Notes: generated from the letters alone by a model not told the origin. DNA of 64,000 nucleotides from Xylanibacter rarus (GCF_001275135.1 NZ_LFQU01000004.1:97099-161098); one strand, 5' to 3'; numbered from the stretch's first letter, positions 1 through 11,879 are shown. Program-made: numbers and translations.

Positions 1-2548
<2,548 letters not shown>

Positions 2549-2629
2549 CACATAACGCCATACTGGCAGCAATCACACAAGGTACGGCGGCCTACAGCCC
2601 GACCATTGCATAACCCATTGACGCTCAAT

Positions 2630-2712
2630 GCGTTGCAAAAGGTCATCTTTTAGCTCCTGAAAGGTGGCCTTTTAGCGTGCAATATGTGGTCTTTTGCAAT
2701 GCGAAATGGCAC
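2630..2712 (+). repeat. R1 four-unit palindromic repeat, copy a
   Basis: Four consecutive units of 21-22 nt, each a variant of TGCAAAAGGTGGCCTTTTNG, followed by a GGAAAAC-like tail. The joints differ in a fixed order (gcgttgc, ctcc, cgtgc, aatgc), and this order recurs in the other copies. It sits between the DUF6377 gene and the next promoter. Confidence 0.85.
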
Positions 2713-2783
2713 ATATTGGAAAACCTGGGGGAAACACTTAACCATGACAAGGGCTGAAAATACTGAAACATTTGGGATAATCC

Positions 2784-2814
2784 TTTGCCGTTAAGGCTAT
2801 TTTTCTTATTTTTG
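2784..2814 (+). promoter_or_regulatory. Promoter upstream of the GH31 gene
   Basis: TTTG at 2784-2787, a 19-nt spacer and TATTTTTG at 2807-2814 match the Bacteroidetes consensus. The predicted start near 2820 leaves an unusually long leader of about 390 nt before the GH31 start codon. Confidence 0.72.
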
Positions 2815-2820
2815 CAACAT

Positions 2821-3211
2821 AGCTCCTGCACGCCCACTACAGGGCAACGGCTGCAGGACGGGCCGTAAGCAGACCGCACGCGGACACACGGCTACGGCAA
2901 CGGACAACACGATAATACGCAAACAACAATGGACAGAGAGCGACGCTCGAACATTATGCCTTATGGCATAGTACAAAAACAACACCGCTGCGTCATATCT
3001 ACAGCCACGGCAACTCATGCCGCCGCAGGCCGCAACGGCACACCGGCACGCAGCCGGCGCACACAAGCCACACGGCCACAAGACAAAACCTGAAAAGCAT
3101 AATAACAGAAGGCATAATTAGCACAGCCGCGCCCCCGGCCACGAAACACTAACGGCAAGGGGACGGAGGACTGAAAAAGCCGGCAAAAAACATATAAAAA
3201 CAAACAAAAAA
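2821..3211 (+). other. Long T-poor leader before GH31
   Basis: About 390 nt without a convincing gene. The sense strand is poor in T and rich in A, C and G. It contains a small hairpin, TATGCC-ttat-GGCATA at 2955-2970. I see no riboswitch family I recognise. It may be a regulatory 5' untranslated region for the GH31 gene. Confidence 0.4.
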
Positions 3212-5455
3212 ATGAAACCCACAAACTACCATCTTTTCGACTTTCTCGACTTCGACGTCAGCCTTAGCCGCAACGAGTCGCTATGGAAGGCATGCAAACC
3301 CTCAGCCGTGTTCGAGAACGACGGCGACATCTGCGTGCTCGTTCCGTTCCAGAAGCAGATACTGGCCAACGACATGGCAGCCGACACCGGCGTGCCGCGT
3401 GAGGAATATACGCTCATCATCAGGCAGTATGAGCCAAAGATCCTGCGCCTGTTCATAGGCTTCGGCGAGGAGCAGATGACCGACGAGTCGGAGATGTTGC
3501 AGATGAGCGACAGGGTTAAGAAGACGCCGCTGAGCGTAAGCTTCGGCAACGGCCGATGGACCGTCACCGACCCCGAAGGCACCGTCAGGGCCGTTATCAA
3601 CATACAGGAGCCCGAGCTCGACCGCTGGAGCACGCTGCTGCCCGACCCGCAGGAGACGCTCGACATAAGGCTGTATCCCGACGGAAAGCGCGAGATACGC
3701 CTGGCCGCCTACGACCACTTCTCGCCTCCGCGCTACGACGCGCTGCCCATAGGCTTCTGCAAGCTTGACGGACAGAAGGAGCGCGCCACGATGTCGTTCG
3801 AGTGCAAGGCCGACGAATGTTTTGCCGGAACGGGCGAACGCTTCACCAAGATGGACCTCAGCGGACAGACGTTCTTCCTCAAGAACCAGGACGGACAGGG
3901 CGTAAACAACCGCCGCACATATAAGAACATTCCGTTCTACGTGTCGAGCCGCATGTACGGAGCATTCTATCACACCTGCGCCCACAGCAAGCTGTCGCTC
4001 GCCGGAGTGTCAACGCGCTCGGTAGAGTTCCTCAGCGACCAGGCCATGCTCGACGTATTCCTCATCGGAGGCGACTCTATGGAGGAGATTATCCGCGGCT
4101 ACCGCGACCTGACGGGCTACCCCTCGATGCCTCCCTTGTGGAGCTTCGGCGTGTGGATGAGCCGCATGACATACTTCAGTGCCGACGAGGTGAACGAGAT
4201 TTGCGACCGCATGCGCCGCGAACATTATCCCTGCGACGTGATACACTTGGACACCGGCTGGTTTAAGACCGACTGGCTGTGCGAATGGAAGTTCAACGAA
4301 GAGCGCTTCCCCGACCCCGAAGGCTTCATCCGCGGCCTGAAGGACAAGGGCTACCGCGTAACTCTGTGGCAGCTGCCCTACGTGGCTGAGGATGCCGAAC
4401 AGATTGACGAGGCGCGCAAGAACCACTATATCTGCACGCTGACAAAGCAGCAGGAGGGCGAAGGTTCTAACTTCTCGGCCCTCGACTACGCCGGAACAAT
4501 CGACTTCACCGACCCCGCCGCCACCGAGTGGTACAAGGGTTTGCTGCGCCGTCTGCTGAACATGGGCGTGGCAGCGATAAAGACCGACTTCGGCGAAAAC
4601 ATCCACATGGATGCCATCTACAAGAACATGAAGCCCGAACTGCTCAACAATCTCTATGCGCTGCTGTATCAGAAGGCTGCCTATGAGGTTACCAAGGAGG
4701 TTACGGGCGACGGCATAGTATGGGCAAGAGCTGCCTGGGCGGGCTGCCAGCGCTATCCTCTGCACTGGGGAGGCGACTCATGCAGCTCGTGGGACGGCAT
4801 GGCCGGATCGCTCAAGGGCGGACTTCACTTCGGTCTGTCGGGCTTCGCCTTCTGGAGCCACGACGTGCCCGGATTCCACACTCTGCCCAACTTCATGAAC
4901 TCACGTGTACGTGATGACGTCTACGTCCGCTGGACTCAGTTCGGCGTCTTCTCGTCACACATCCGCTATCACGGCACCAACAAGCGCGAGCCTTGGCACT
5001 ACCCTGCCATCGCCCCGATAGTGAAGAGATGGTGGCAGCTGCGCTATAAGCTCATACCTTACATCCTTCAGGAAAGCCGGAAGGCCGTAAGCGGCGGCTC
5101 AACGGTGCTCCAGGCGCTGATATTCCATCACCCGGACGACCCCATGTGCTGGCATATCGACGACGAATATTACTTCGGCGACGACTTCCTCGTGGCTCCC
5201 GTGATGAACAGCGAAGGCCGCCGCGACGTCTATTTGCCTGAAGGCAACTGGGTGAACTTCTTCACCGGCGAGCGCTACAGCGGCGGAAAGTGGCTCAAAG
5301 ACCTCAATGTGCCGCTCGAACTGATGCCCGTCTACGTGCGCGAAGGTGCCGAAATACCTGTTTATCCCGAGCCGGTAGACTGCACAGACGACATGGACCT
5401 GAGCAAGACAGAATATATAAAGATTGACGGAAGGTTTGGAGGGATTGAGTGGTAA
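3212..5455 (+). CDS. yicI: GH31 alpha-xylosidase (YicI-type)
   Basis: A 747-residue family 31 glycoside hydrolase. The nucleophile motif KTDFGE is present (Asp about 459), and the acid/base region GGDSC has its Asp at about 522. That spacing and the following LSGFAFWSHD stretch match YicI-type alpha-xylosidases better than plain alpha-glucosidases. The N-terminal beta-sandwich, the (beta/alpha)8 barrel and the C-terminal beta domains all fit in the length. No signal peptide is seen, so it should act in the cytoplasm or be exported by another route. With the GH3 beta-glucosidase nearby, trimming of xyloglucan oligosaccharides is a reasonable inference. Alpha-glucosidase activity is the main alternative. 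It starts at the ATG at 3212 after an A-rich stretch. Confidence 0.88.
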   Translation: MKPTNYHLFDFLDFDVSLSRNESLWKACKPSAVFENDGDICVLVPFQKQILANDMAADTGVPREEYTLIIRQYEPKILRLFIGFGEEQMTDESEMLQMSDRVKKTPLSVSFGNGRWTVTDPEGTVRAVINIQEPELDRWSTLLPDPQETLDIRLYPDGKREIRLAAYDHFSPPRYDALPIGFCKLDGQKERATMSFECKADECFAGTGERFTKMDLSGQTFFLKNQDGQGVNNRRTYKNIPFYVSSRMYGAFYHTCAHSKLSLAGVSTRSVEFLSDQAMLDVFLIGGDSMEEIIRGYRDLTGYPSMPPLWSFGVWMSRMTYFSADEVNEICDRMRREHYPCDVIHLDTGWFKTDWLCEWKFNEERFPDPEGFIRGLKDKGYRVTLWQLPYVAEDAEQIDEARKNHYICTLTKQQEGEGSNFSALDYAGTIDFTDPAATEWYKGLLRRLLNMGVAAIKTDFGENIHMDAIYKNMKPELLNNLYALLYQKAAYEVTKEVTGDGIVWARAAWAGCQRYPLHWGGDSCSSWDGMAGSLKGGLHFGLSGFAFWSHDVPGFHTLPNFMNSRVRDDVYVRWTQFGVFSSHIRYHGTNKREPWHYPAIAPIVKRWWQLRYKLIPYILQESRKAVSGGSTVLQALIFHHPDDPMCWHIDDEYYFGDDFLVAPVMNSEGRRDVYLPEGNWVNFFTGERYSGGKWLKDLNVPLELMPVYVREGAEIPVYPEPVDCTDDMDLSKTEYIKIDGRFGGIEW

Positions 5456-5465
5456 TAGGTTAAAT

Positions 5466-5857
5466 TGGTAGTTAAAGGAGTTAAAGTAGTTATCGCCGGC
5501 CGTGCCGGCTAGGAGTTAAAGCCATTAGTCTGAACGCTTATCGTCAATCTTACAATAAGTAAACAGACATTTAATACAATAGCTTCTGCCATAAGCAGGA
5601 ACGCAAAGCGATAACTTCTTTAACAACCCTAACCACCTGACAATCAGCAACAAAATAAAAAATATAGAGTCATTTGCCCGCAATGCCAATGGCTTTAGCC
5701 CTTAACCGGCACGGCCGGAGACAACACCTCAGACCTATCTAACCGCCTGACAATCAGCAATTAAATAAAAATATAGAGTCATTTACCAACAAGACAAATG
5801 ACTTTAACTCCTAGCCGGCACGGCCGGCGATAACTCCTTTAACTACTATAACTACTT
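5466..5857. repeat. R2 MITE-like intergenic element 1
   Basis: The whole gap between the GH31 and corrinoid fusion genes. The left arm (about 5468-5525) and right arm (about 5797-5857) are near-perfect inverted repeats of a GTAGTTAAAGGAGTTAAAG motif, each with a GC hairpin (GCCGGC-cgt-GCCGGC at 5496-5510; GCCGGC-acg-GCCGGC at 5814-5828). Inside, a segment of about 90 bp is duplicated in tandem (about 5627-5720 and 5737-5830). It has no coding capacity. Confidence 0.8.
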
Positions 5858-5864
5858 ATTGAAC

Positions 5865-8800
5865 ATGTGGAAAAAGAATCTTGAAGAAACAAAACAGCGA
5901 TACATACAATGGTGGAACCACAAGGGCATTGTGCTGAACATGTGGGAACACTTTCAGGAAGGCGTCAAGCCGCATGCCGATGTGCCTGCGCCGCCAGCCC
6001 CGAAGGACCTCAACCAGAAATGGTTCGACCCGAAATGGCGCGCGGAATATCTCGATTGGTATGTGGCTCACAGCTGTCTGAAGGCCGATATGCTGCCGGT
6101 TGCAAACACACAGCTGGGCCCCGGCTCGCTCGCCGCTATCCTTGGAGGCGTGTTCGAAGGCGGAGAGGACACGATATGGATACACCCCGACCCTGACTTC
6201 ACCGACGACATAAAGTTTAATCCGGAGCATCCCAACTGGCTGCTGCACAAGCAACTGCTGACGGAATGTAAGAAGAAGGCCAAGGGCAACTATTATGTGG
6301 GCATGCCCGACCTCATGGAAGGCATGGACGTTCTGGCGGCTCTGAAGGGCACCGACAAGGTGCTGATGGACACGGTTACGCAGCCTGAGGTGCTGGAACG
6401 GCAGATGCAGCAGATAAACGACATCTACTTCAAGGTGTTCGACGAGCTTTACGACATAATACGCGAGGGCGACGAGATGGCTTTCTGCTACTTCTCTTCG
6501 TGGGCACCGGGCAAGATGAGCAAGCTGCAGAGCGACATATCAACGATGATAAGCGTGGAAGACTACCGCCGCTTTGTGCAGCCTTTCATACGCGAACAGT
6601 GCCAGAAGATTGACTACACGCTGTATCATCTCGACGGAGTTGGCGCCCTTCATCATCTGCCGGCGCTGCTCGAGATTGAGGAACTCAACGCAATACAATG
6701 GACTCCGGGCGTAGGTGAGCCGCAGGGTGGCTCGCCTAAATGGTACGACCTGTACAAGAAGATACTGGCAGGAGGCAAGAGTGTGATGGCATGCTGGGTA
6801 ACGCTCGACGAACTGCGGCCGCTGCTCGACAACATAGGAGGCAACGGAGTGCATATAGAGATGGACTTCCACAACGAGGACGAGGTGGAGAAAGCCATGC
6901 GCATCGTTGAGGAATATCAGGAGGACGAGGCAAAGAAACCGCAGCAGGAGGACAACACCATACGCATAAGCGGCGGCAAGAACGACGCCGATAAGGACGT
7001 GGAGGCAATAATAGAGAGCGCCGAACGCGAGTTTGAGGAGCTTGCCGACAAGGGCGACAAGGTGCCTGCCGACTGGCTCGACGGCTGCCCCATCGTATCG
7101 GCAGGACGCAACCGCATACTCGTTATCGACGGAGCCATGGGCACGATGATACAGAGCCGACGCCTCGGCGAGGCCGACTTCCGCGGCGAAAGGCTTGCAG
7201 GGCATGACGTGAACGTGAAGGGATGCAACGACCTTCTGTGCCTTACGCGCCCCGACGTCATTGAGGACATTCACCGTAAGTATCTCGAAGCCGGAGCCGA
7301 CATCATCGAGACAAACACCTTCAACGCGCAGCGCATATCCATGGCAGACTATCATCTGGAGAACTTCTGCCGCGAGATAAACCTCGAGGCGTGCCGCATA
7401 GCGCGCAAGGCTGCCGACGAATTTACAGCCAAGACACCGCACAAGCCGCGCTTCGTGGCAGGTTCGATGGGTCCGACGAGCAAGACCTGCTCAATAACAT
7501 CAGACACCACACAGCCGGGCTGGCATGCCTTCAGCTACGACACTCTGCGCGACGCCTACGCAGAACAGGCCGAAGCGCTGATTGAAGGCGGCGTCGACGC
7601 CCTGCTGATAGAGACGATATTCGACACAAAGAACGCGCAGGCGGCCATCGAGGCGGCACGCGGAGCAATGCGCAAGACAGGCAAACGTCTGCCGCTGATG
7701 CTGAGCTTCAGCATAGCCACTGCCGACGGACACAACATGCTGGGACAGAGCATCGGGGATTTCCTCGCATCCGTTGCCGGCAGCGACATCATGTCGGTGG
7801 GCGTAAACTGCTGTTCTGACGTAAGCCTTGCCGCCGACATGCTCGTACATCTCGGCAAGACTACGCCCTACATGATAAGCCTTTACCCCAACGCCGGCAT
7901 GCCCGACGCCGAGGGACGCTACAGCCACACGCCCGAGATGCTGCAGCGCGAGCTGTGGCCGCTGATAGAGTGGCACGTGCTCAACATCGTGGGAGGATGC
8001 TGCGGCACAACCGACATGCACATCAGAAAGCTTGCCGAAGCCGTGGTTCCCGCCGAAGGACTTATCCTTTCGCCCCACCCTGCGCAACCATCTGATAATG
8101 AGGGCGTTGCAAAAGGTGGCCTTTTAGGCTCCAATATGCCGTCTTTTAGCGTGCAAAAGGTGGCCTTTCACAATGCAAAAGGTGACCTTTCAGAAAACCA
8201 CGGGCACGACCATGCCGCCGAACCCTGTGAATGCTGCGCGCCGAAGGCCGCAAACGAGCCATCGGCAAGCGACGAGATATTCGACGCCATACTGCAAGGC
8301 AACGCCGACAAGGCAGCCGAAGCGACGCAGAAGGCCGTAGACGCAGGCATGGCTCCGCAGGACATCATCAACAGTCAGATGATACGCGCCATGGGCGAGG
8401 TGGGCCAGCGCTTCCAGGACGGCAAGGCCTTTGTGCCCCAGCTGCTCATGGCAGGACGCGCCATGAAGGCCGCCCTCGTGCTGCTGAAGCCACTCATGGC
8501 AGGCAAGGCCGACGTTACGATAGGCCGCGTGGTCATCGGAACGGTAAAGGGCGACCTGCACGACATAGGCAAAAACCTCGTTGCATCGATGCTCGAGGGC
8601 AGCGGCTTTGAGGTGATAAACATCGGCATCGATGTGCCGAGCGACAAGTTTGTAGAGGCTCTGAAGGACAACCACGCCGACATCCTGTGCATGAGCGCCC
8701 TGCTTACCACGACAATGACCTACATGAAGGATGTAATCAAGGCCGTGGAAGACGCCGGACTGCGCGACAAGGTGAAGATTATGGTGGGCGGAGCGCCCGT

Positions 8801-8900
8801 AAGCCAGGCCTTCGCCGACGAGATAGGAGCCGACGGATACAGCGACAATGCCAACGAAGCAGTGAAGGTGGCAAGGGAGCTGGTGAAGGGAAAAGAATAA
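5865..8900 (+). CDS. URO-D methyltransferase / homocysteine methyltransferase / corrinoid fusion
   Basis: A 1011-residue three-part methyltransfer protein. Residues 1-345 are a uroporphyrinogen-decarboxylase-fold methyltransferase. Its zinc HxC position reads HLD, so it probably handles a methyl donor rather than a thiol. After a charged linker, residues about 415-735 are a MetH-type homocysteine S-methyltransferase (DGAMGTM start; zinc cysteines in GVNC and GGCC). Residues about 800-1005 are a cobalamin-binding module with DxHxxG (Asp897, His899). The methyl-folate domain and the SAM reactivation domain of normal MetH are absent. I infer methyl transfer from an unknown donor to the corrinoid and on to homocysteine, making methionine. 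Residues about 747-777 are encoded by an R1 repeat. ATG 5865 was preferred over TTG 5859. Confidence 0.88.
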   Translation: MWKKNLEETKQRYIQWWNHKGIVLNMWEHFQEGVKPHADVPAPPAPKDLNQKWFDPKWRAEYLDWYVAHSCLKADMLPVANTQLGPGSLAAILGGVFEGGEDTIWIHPDPDFTDDIKFNPEHPNWLLHKQLLTECKKKAKGNYYVGMPDLMEGMDVLAALKGTDKVLMDTVTQPEVLERQMQQINDIYFKVFDELYDIIREGDEMAFCYFSSWAPGKMSKLQSDISTMISVEDYRRFVQPFIREQCQKIDYTLYHLDGVGALHHLPALLEIEELNAIQWTPGVGEPQGGSPKWYDLYKKILAGGKSVMACWVTLDELRPLLDNIGGNGVHIEMDFHNEDEVEKAMRIVEEYQEDEAKKPQQEDNTIRISGGKNDADKDVEAIIESAEREFEELADKGDKVPADWLDGCPIVSAGRNRILVIDGAMGTMIQSRRLGEADFRGERLAGHDVNVKGCNDLLCLTRPDVIEDIHRKYLEAGADIIETNTFNAQRISMADYHLENFCREINLEACRIARKAADEFTAKTPHKPRFVAGSMGPTSKTCSITSDTTQPGWHAFSYDTLRDAYAEQAEALIEGGVDALLIETIFDTKNAQAAIEAARGAMRKTGKRLPLMLSFSIATADGHNMLGQSIGDFLASVAGSDIMSVGVNCCSDVSLAADMLVHLGKTTPYMISLYPNAGMPDAEGRYSHTPEMLQRELWPLIEWHVLNIVGGCCGTTDMHIRKLAEAVVPAEGLILSPHPAQPSDNEGVAKGGLLGSNMPSFSVQKVAFHNAKGDLSENHGHDHAAEPCECCAPKAANEPSASDEIFDAILQGNADKAAEATQKAVDAGMAPQDIINSQMIRAMGEVGQRFQDGKAFVPQLLMAGRAMKAALVLLKPLMAGKADVTIGRVVIGTVKGDLHDIGKNLVASMLEGSGFEVINIGIDVPSDKFVEALKDNHADILCMSALLTTTMTYMKDVIKAVEDAGLRDKVKIMVGGAPVSQAFADEIGADGYSDNANEAVKVARELVKGKE
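8103..8197 (+). repeat. R1 repeat, copy b, inside coding sequence
   Basis: The same four-unit structure as the other R1 copies, ending in a CAGAAAAC tail, but lying in frame within the corrinoid fusion gene. It encodes the linker between the homocysteine methyltransferase and the B12 module (residues about 747-777; begins GVAKGG). Confidence 0.85.
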
Positions 8901-8904
8901 TATT

Positions 8905-9130
8905 TCAAGGAGTTAAAGGAGTTAGAGTAGTTAAAGGAGTTAAAGCCAAATGCCCTGCCGGTTATTAACAAGGCTAAATACGCCGGTCATTACATCATCT
9001 GCAGCGCATCGGTCTCATTACTCCCATAAGTCATACATCCCCCATAAAGCCGCCAACCGGCTGTAAGGCTAATGACTTTAACTACTGAGCGGGCACAGCC
9101 CGCGATAACTCCTTTAACTACTATAACTAC
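8905..9130. repeat. R2 MITE-like intergenic element 2
   Basis: Fills the gap between the corrinoid fusion gene and the symporter. The left arm (8908-8948) carries four AGTTAAAG/AGTTAGAG repeats and ends AAAGCCAAATG. The right arm (about 9072-9130) is its inverted partner, with the hairpin GCGGGC-aca-GCCCGC at 9089-9103. The core also holds a CCCAT-rich tract (9016-9056). Confidence 0.78.
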
Positions 9131-9148
9131 CAAATAAACAACATATCC

Positions 9149-10753
9149 ATGAACTCACAATCATTACATGGCCTCGACTGGGGCATACTAATAGCATACT
9201 TCGTCATCCTGCTTGCCATCGGCATATGGGCAAGCACCAAGCGCAAGAAGGGCAGCAGCCTGTTTCTTGCCGAACATTCTCTGCGCTGGCATCACATAGG
9301 ATTCTCCATGTGGGGCACCAACGTAGGCCCCTCTATGCTCATAGCGTCGGCAAGCGCCGGCTTCACCACGGGCGTCGTGTCGGGCAACTACGCATGGTAC
9401 GCCTTCGTCTTCATAGCCCTGCTCGCCTTCGTCTTCGCCCCGCGCTATCTCGGCAGCAAGGTTTCCACCCTGCCCGAGTTTATGGGCCTGCGCTTCGGAC
9501 AGTCCACACGCAACATGCTGGCGTGGTATACCATCGTCACGATACTCATCTCGTGGCTCGCGCTGACGCTCTTCGCGGGTGGCATAATCATACGCCAGGT
9601 GTTCGGCATACCCATGTGGATGTCGGCATTCCTGCTGCTCGGCATCTCCGCCTTCTTCACAATGCTCGGCGGACTGAAGGCCGTGGCCTACACCAACGTA
9701 TATCAGATGGTGCTGCTCATACTCGTTTCGGCCACGCTGACCTTCGTAGGAATATACCGCCTCGGCGGCGACTCGTTCACAGGAGGCATCGCCGTGCTGG
9801 CCAATCCCGACATTGTGCCGTCTAATTACTGGAACCTCTTTCAGCCCAACAGCGACAAAGACTTCCCCTGGCTGCCCATACTGCTGGGTTATCCTATAAG
9901 CGGACTGTGGTTCTGGTGCACCGACCAGTCGATGGTTCAGCCCGTACTGGCAGCCAAAGACCTCAGCGAAGGACAGAAGGGAGCTAACTTTACGGGCTGG
10001 CTGAAGATACTCGACGTGGCCATATACATCATCCCCGGCATCGTATGCTTCGCCCTCTGGAAGACCGGTTTCTTCGGAGGCATGACCATTGAGGCCGACA
10101 ACGCCTACATGACTCTTGTGTCGAGCCTCTTCCCTGTGGGCATGGTTGGCCTCGTGCTTGCCGTTCTCACCGCCGCGCTCATCAGCACCATAGGCTCTGC
10201 GCTCAACGCCTTGAGCACGGTGTTCACGATGGACATCTACGTGAAGAACATCCGTCCGGAGGCCACACAGAAGGAAATAATGCGCACAGGACGCATAATA
10301 ACCGTCATAGGCGCACTGGTGTCGATAGTCATCACCGTGGCTGTTGACAACATAAAGGGCATGAACCTTTTCAACGTATTCCAGTCGGTGCTCAGCTTCA
10401 TCGCACCACCTATGGCGGCAGTGTTCGTCATGGGCGTGTTCTGGAAGCGCTGCACGACGCTCGCCGCCAACGTAACGCTCACCTTCGGAACCATCTTCAG
10501 CATCGGCTCGGGCATCCTTTACCTGTGGGTTATACCGGGAGCCACGGAGCAGGTGCACTTCATGATGCTGTCGTTCTACATCTTCGTAATCCTCATCATC
10601 AGCATGATTATCGTCAGCCTATGCAACAAGCAGGCAACGGTAAGCCCCGAGATAGTGAAGCTGAGCGAAAGACCAAAGCGCACAGTTGTGGTGGCATGGA
10701 CGCTGCTTGCCGTGGTTATGGTGGCTCTCTACATATTCTTCAACGGACACTGA
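9149..10753 (+). CDS. Sodium:solute symporter, SGLT-like
   Basis: A 534-residue inner-membrane symporter of the SSS family with about 13-14 membrane segments along its whole length. The GGLKAVAYTNVYQ stretch (about residue 172) is the SSS signature, and WFWCTDQSMVQ (about residue 250) resembles the sugar-binding SGLT branch. Sodium-driven uptake of a sugar or related small solute is likely. Its gene follows the corrinoid fusion gene through R2 element 2 and ends at a strong terminator, so it may share that transcript. The substrate could be a sugar released by GH3/GH31 or a methylated compound; the motif favours sugar. Confidence 0.85.
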   Translation: MNSQSLHGLDWGILIAYFVILLAIGIWASTKRKKGSSLFLAEHSLRWHHIGFSMWGTNVGPSMLIASASAGFTTGVVSGNYAWYAFVFIALLAFVFAPRYLGSKVSTLPEFMGLRFGQSTRNMLAWYTIVTILISWLALTLFAGGIIIRQVFGIPMWMSAFLLLGISAFFTMLGGLKAVAYTNVYQMVLLILVSATLTFVGIYRLGGDSFTGGIAVLANPDIVPSNYWNLFQPNSDKDFPWLPILLGYPISGLWFWCTDQSMVQPVLAAKDLSEGQKGANFTGWLKILDVAIYIIPGIVCFALWKTGFFGGMTIEADNAYMTLVSSLFPVGMVGLVLAVLTAALISTIGSALNALSTVFTMDIYVKNIRPEATQKEIMRTGRIITVIGALVSIVITVAVDNIKGMNLFNVFQSVLSFIAPPMAAVFVMGVFWKRCTTLAANVTLTFGTIFSIGSGILYLWVIPGATEQVHFMMLSFYIFVILIISMIIVSLCNKQATVSPEIVKLSERPKRTVVVAWTLLAVVMVALYIFFNGH

Positions 10754-10778
10754 CAACAAAACTGAATTATGATACAGC

Positions 10779-10818
10779 AAAAAGCGCGGCAAGCCCTATG
10801 TGGACTTGCCGCGCTTTT
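10779..10818 (+). terminator. Rho-independent terminator after the symporter
   Basis: Perfect 14-bp stem AAAAGCGCGGCAAG ... CTTGCCGCGCTTTT with a loop of about 12 nt, 26 nt past the symporter stop. Confidence 0.88.
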
Positions 10819-11015
10819 CTATATGTTTCAAGCCATGTCTGACGCGCAATAAAAAGGCAGAAAGGCCCGTTTTAAAGGATTATACGCACGATAATAAAAG
10901 ACTATATGCCAGACTATAAAAGACAACTGAACGCATAATGAAAAGCGACACGGCATATAATGTAAGGCAACGCGACGCGAGATGAATCACGTTATCATGC
11001 CAAACGCACCGCAGA

Positions 11016-11702
11016 CTACTTCTTGCGGCGGCGCTTGTAGCAGTCTTTGAAGTCGCATAGACCGCACGAATATTCGAGCTTGCGCACCGAAGGACCGAGG
11101 CCTATCACGCCGCTCACCGACTTGATGGGCACCATAAGGCTCGAGTCGGTAAGGCTTACGCCGCACGGACGCTCCTCGCCGAACAGGGGGAAGAGCATCT
11201 GCTGCTGAGAGACATGCCACCCGCAGTAGCCCGGACTGAAGCGGTTGGTGTGGCGCCAGCCGCGCTCATCAATGGCTTTCTGCAGTGAAAGCTCCATGCA
11301 GTCGGCCGCCTTCTCGGCTATGACGCTGCCTATTGAGTCGGCAACAAACACCTTCACCATGTCGTCTTCGTCCTTAAGGCGGTGCTGAAGCTGCTCAAAC
11401 TCCTCGCCGGCGGTGGCCACGAAGAAGGCGAAAGCCTGCGAGCCGCGCAGCTGCCGGCTGATGATGCGCCCCACGCTGAAGCTGACTGAGCCTACGGTGA
11501 GCACATGCTGCTCTGCATCGAGCTGTCCGGGAGTGATGAAGAAGCAGAAACGCGGGCGCAGAACGGCCTTTATACGCTCCATGACGGCAGAGGTCTCGGC
11601 CTGCACGGCAGCGTCGGGCACGGCGTCGCCATAGCCCATCTGCTCGTAGACTTCAGACGGAAGGATGTTGAGGTCGTCGAAAATTATTTCCTGTTTTAGC
11701 AT
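11016..11702 (-). CDS. Stand-alone methionine synthase reactivation-domain protein
   Basis: A 228-residue protein resembling the C-terminal SAM-binding activation domain of MetH. The core motif RFSPGY (about residues 152-157) is the SAM-binding signature, followed by the QQQMLFPLF helix. In MetH this domain uses SAM to re-methylate cobalamin that has become oxidised. The neighbouring corrinoid fusion lacks such a domain, so this protein probably serves it in trans. The C-terminus has an unusual cysteine cluster (CGLC then DFKDC) followed by a basic tail, perhaps a metal or Fe-S site. I chose ATG 11702 (MLKQEIIF); the frame extends to 11741, but those residues look non-native. It is the last gene of a minus-strand group with the MtaA-like and nitroreductase genes. 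Confidence 0.82.
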   Translation of the reverse strand: MLKQEIIFDDLNILPSEVYEQMGYGDAVPDAAVQAETSAVMERIKAVLRPRFCFFITPGQLDAEQHVLTVGSVSFSVGRIISRQLRGSQAFAFFVATAGEEFEQLQHRLKDEDDMVKVFVADSIGSVIAEKAADCMELSLQKAIDERGWRHTNRFSPGYCGWHVSQQQMLFPLFGEERPCGVSLTDSSLMVPIKSVSGVIGLGPSVRKLEYSCGLCDFKDCYKRRRKK

Positions 11703-11744
11703 TTTATTCTGATTAAAAAGCGGCACAACGCTGCGCCGCATGAC

Positions 11745-11774
11745 GCCGCTGCGGCCCTCGGAGGGTGCAGCGGC
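11745..11774 (-). promoter_or_regulatory. Compound hairpin upstream of the reactivation gene
   Basis: An outer stem GCCGCTGC / GCAGCGGC encloses an inner CCCTC/GAGGG stem, about 45 nt before the start codon. It could be a leader structure or an intercistronic processing site. It does not carry the cobalamin-riboswitch B12 box. Confidence 0.4.
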
Positions 11775-11879
11775 TTATGTAGTTAAGTATGTCGGGCGGG
11801 GTCTGTCAATATGAATCGAGTCTGACCATGACCTTTACGTCATGCTGCAAGGCCTCTGACGAACTGACAGAACCTGCGC

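Noticed and set aside
2630-2712. R1 blocks as short CRISPR arrays
   Set aside because: Units of 21-22 nt follow each other directly with no unique spacers, and no cas genes are present.
9188-10558. A 456-codon minus-strand frame opposite the symporter, and similar long frames at 1214-2296, 29964-30929 and 47007-48662
   Set aside because: They mirror clear conserved genes, have His/Val/Ala-rich low-complexity products and no recognisable motif; they arise from GC-rich codon use on the other strand.
11703-11879. A cobalamin riboswitch near the corrinoid genes
   Set aside because: The hairpin at 11745-11774 is clear, but the conserved B12 box and core sequences are not found here or upstream of 5865.
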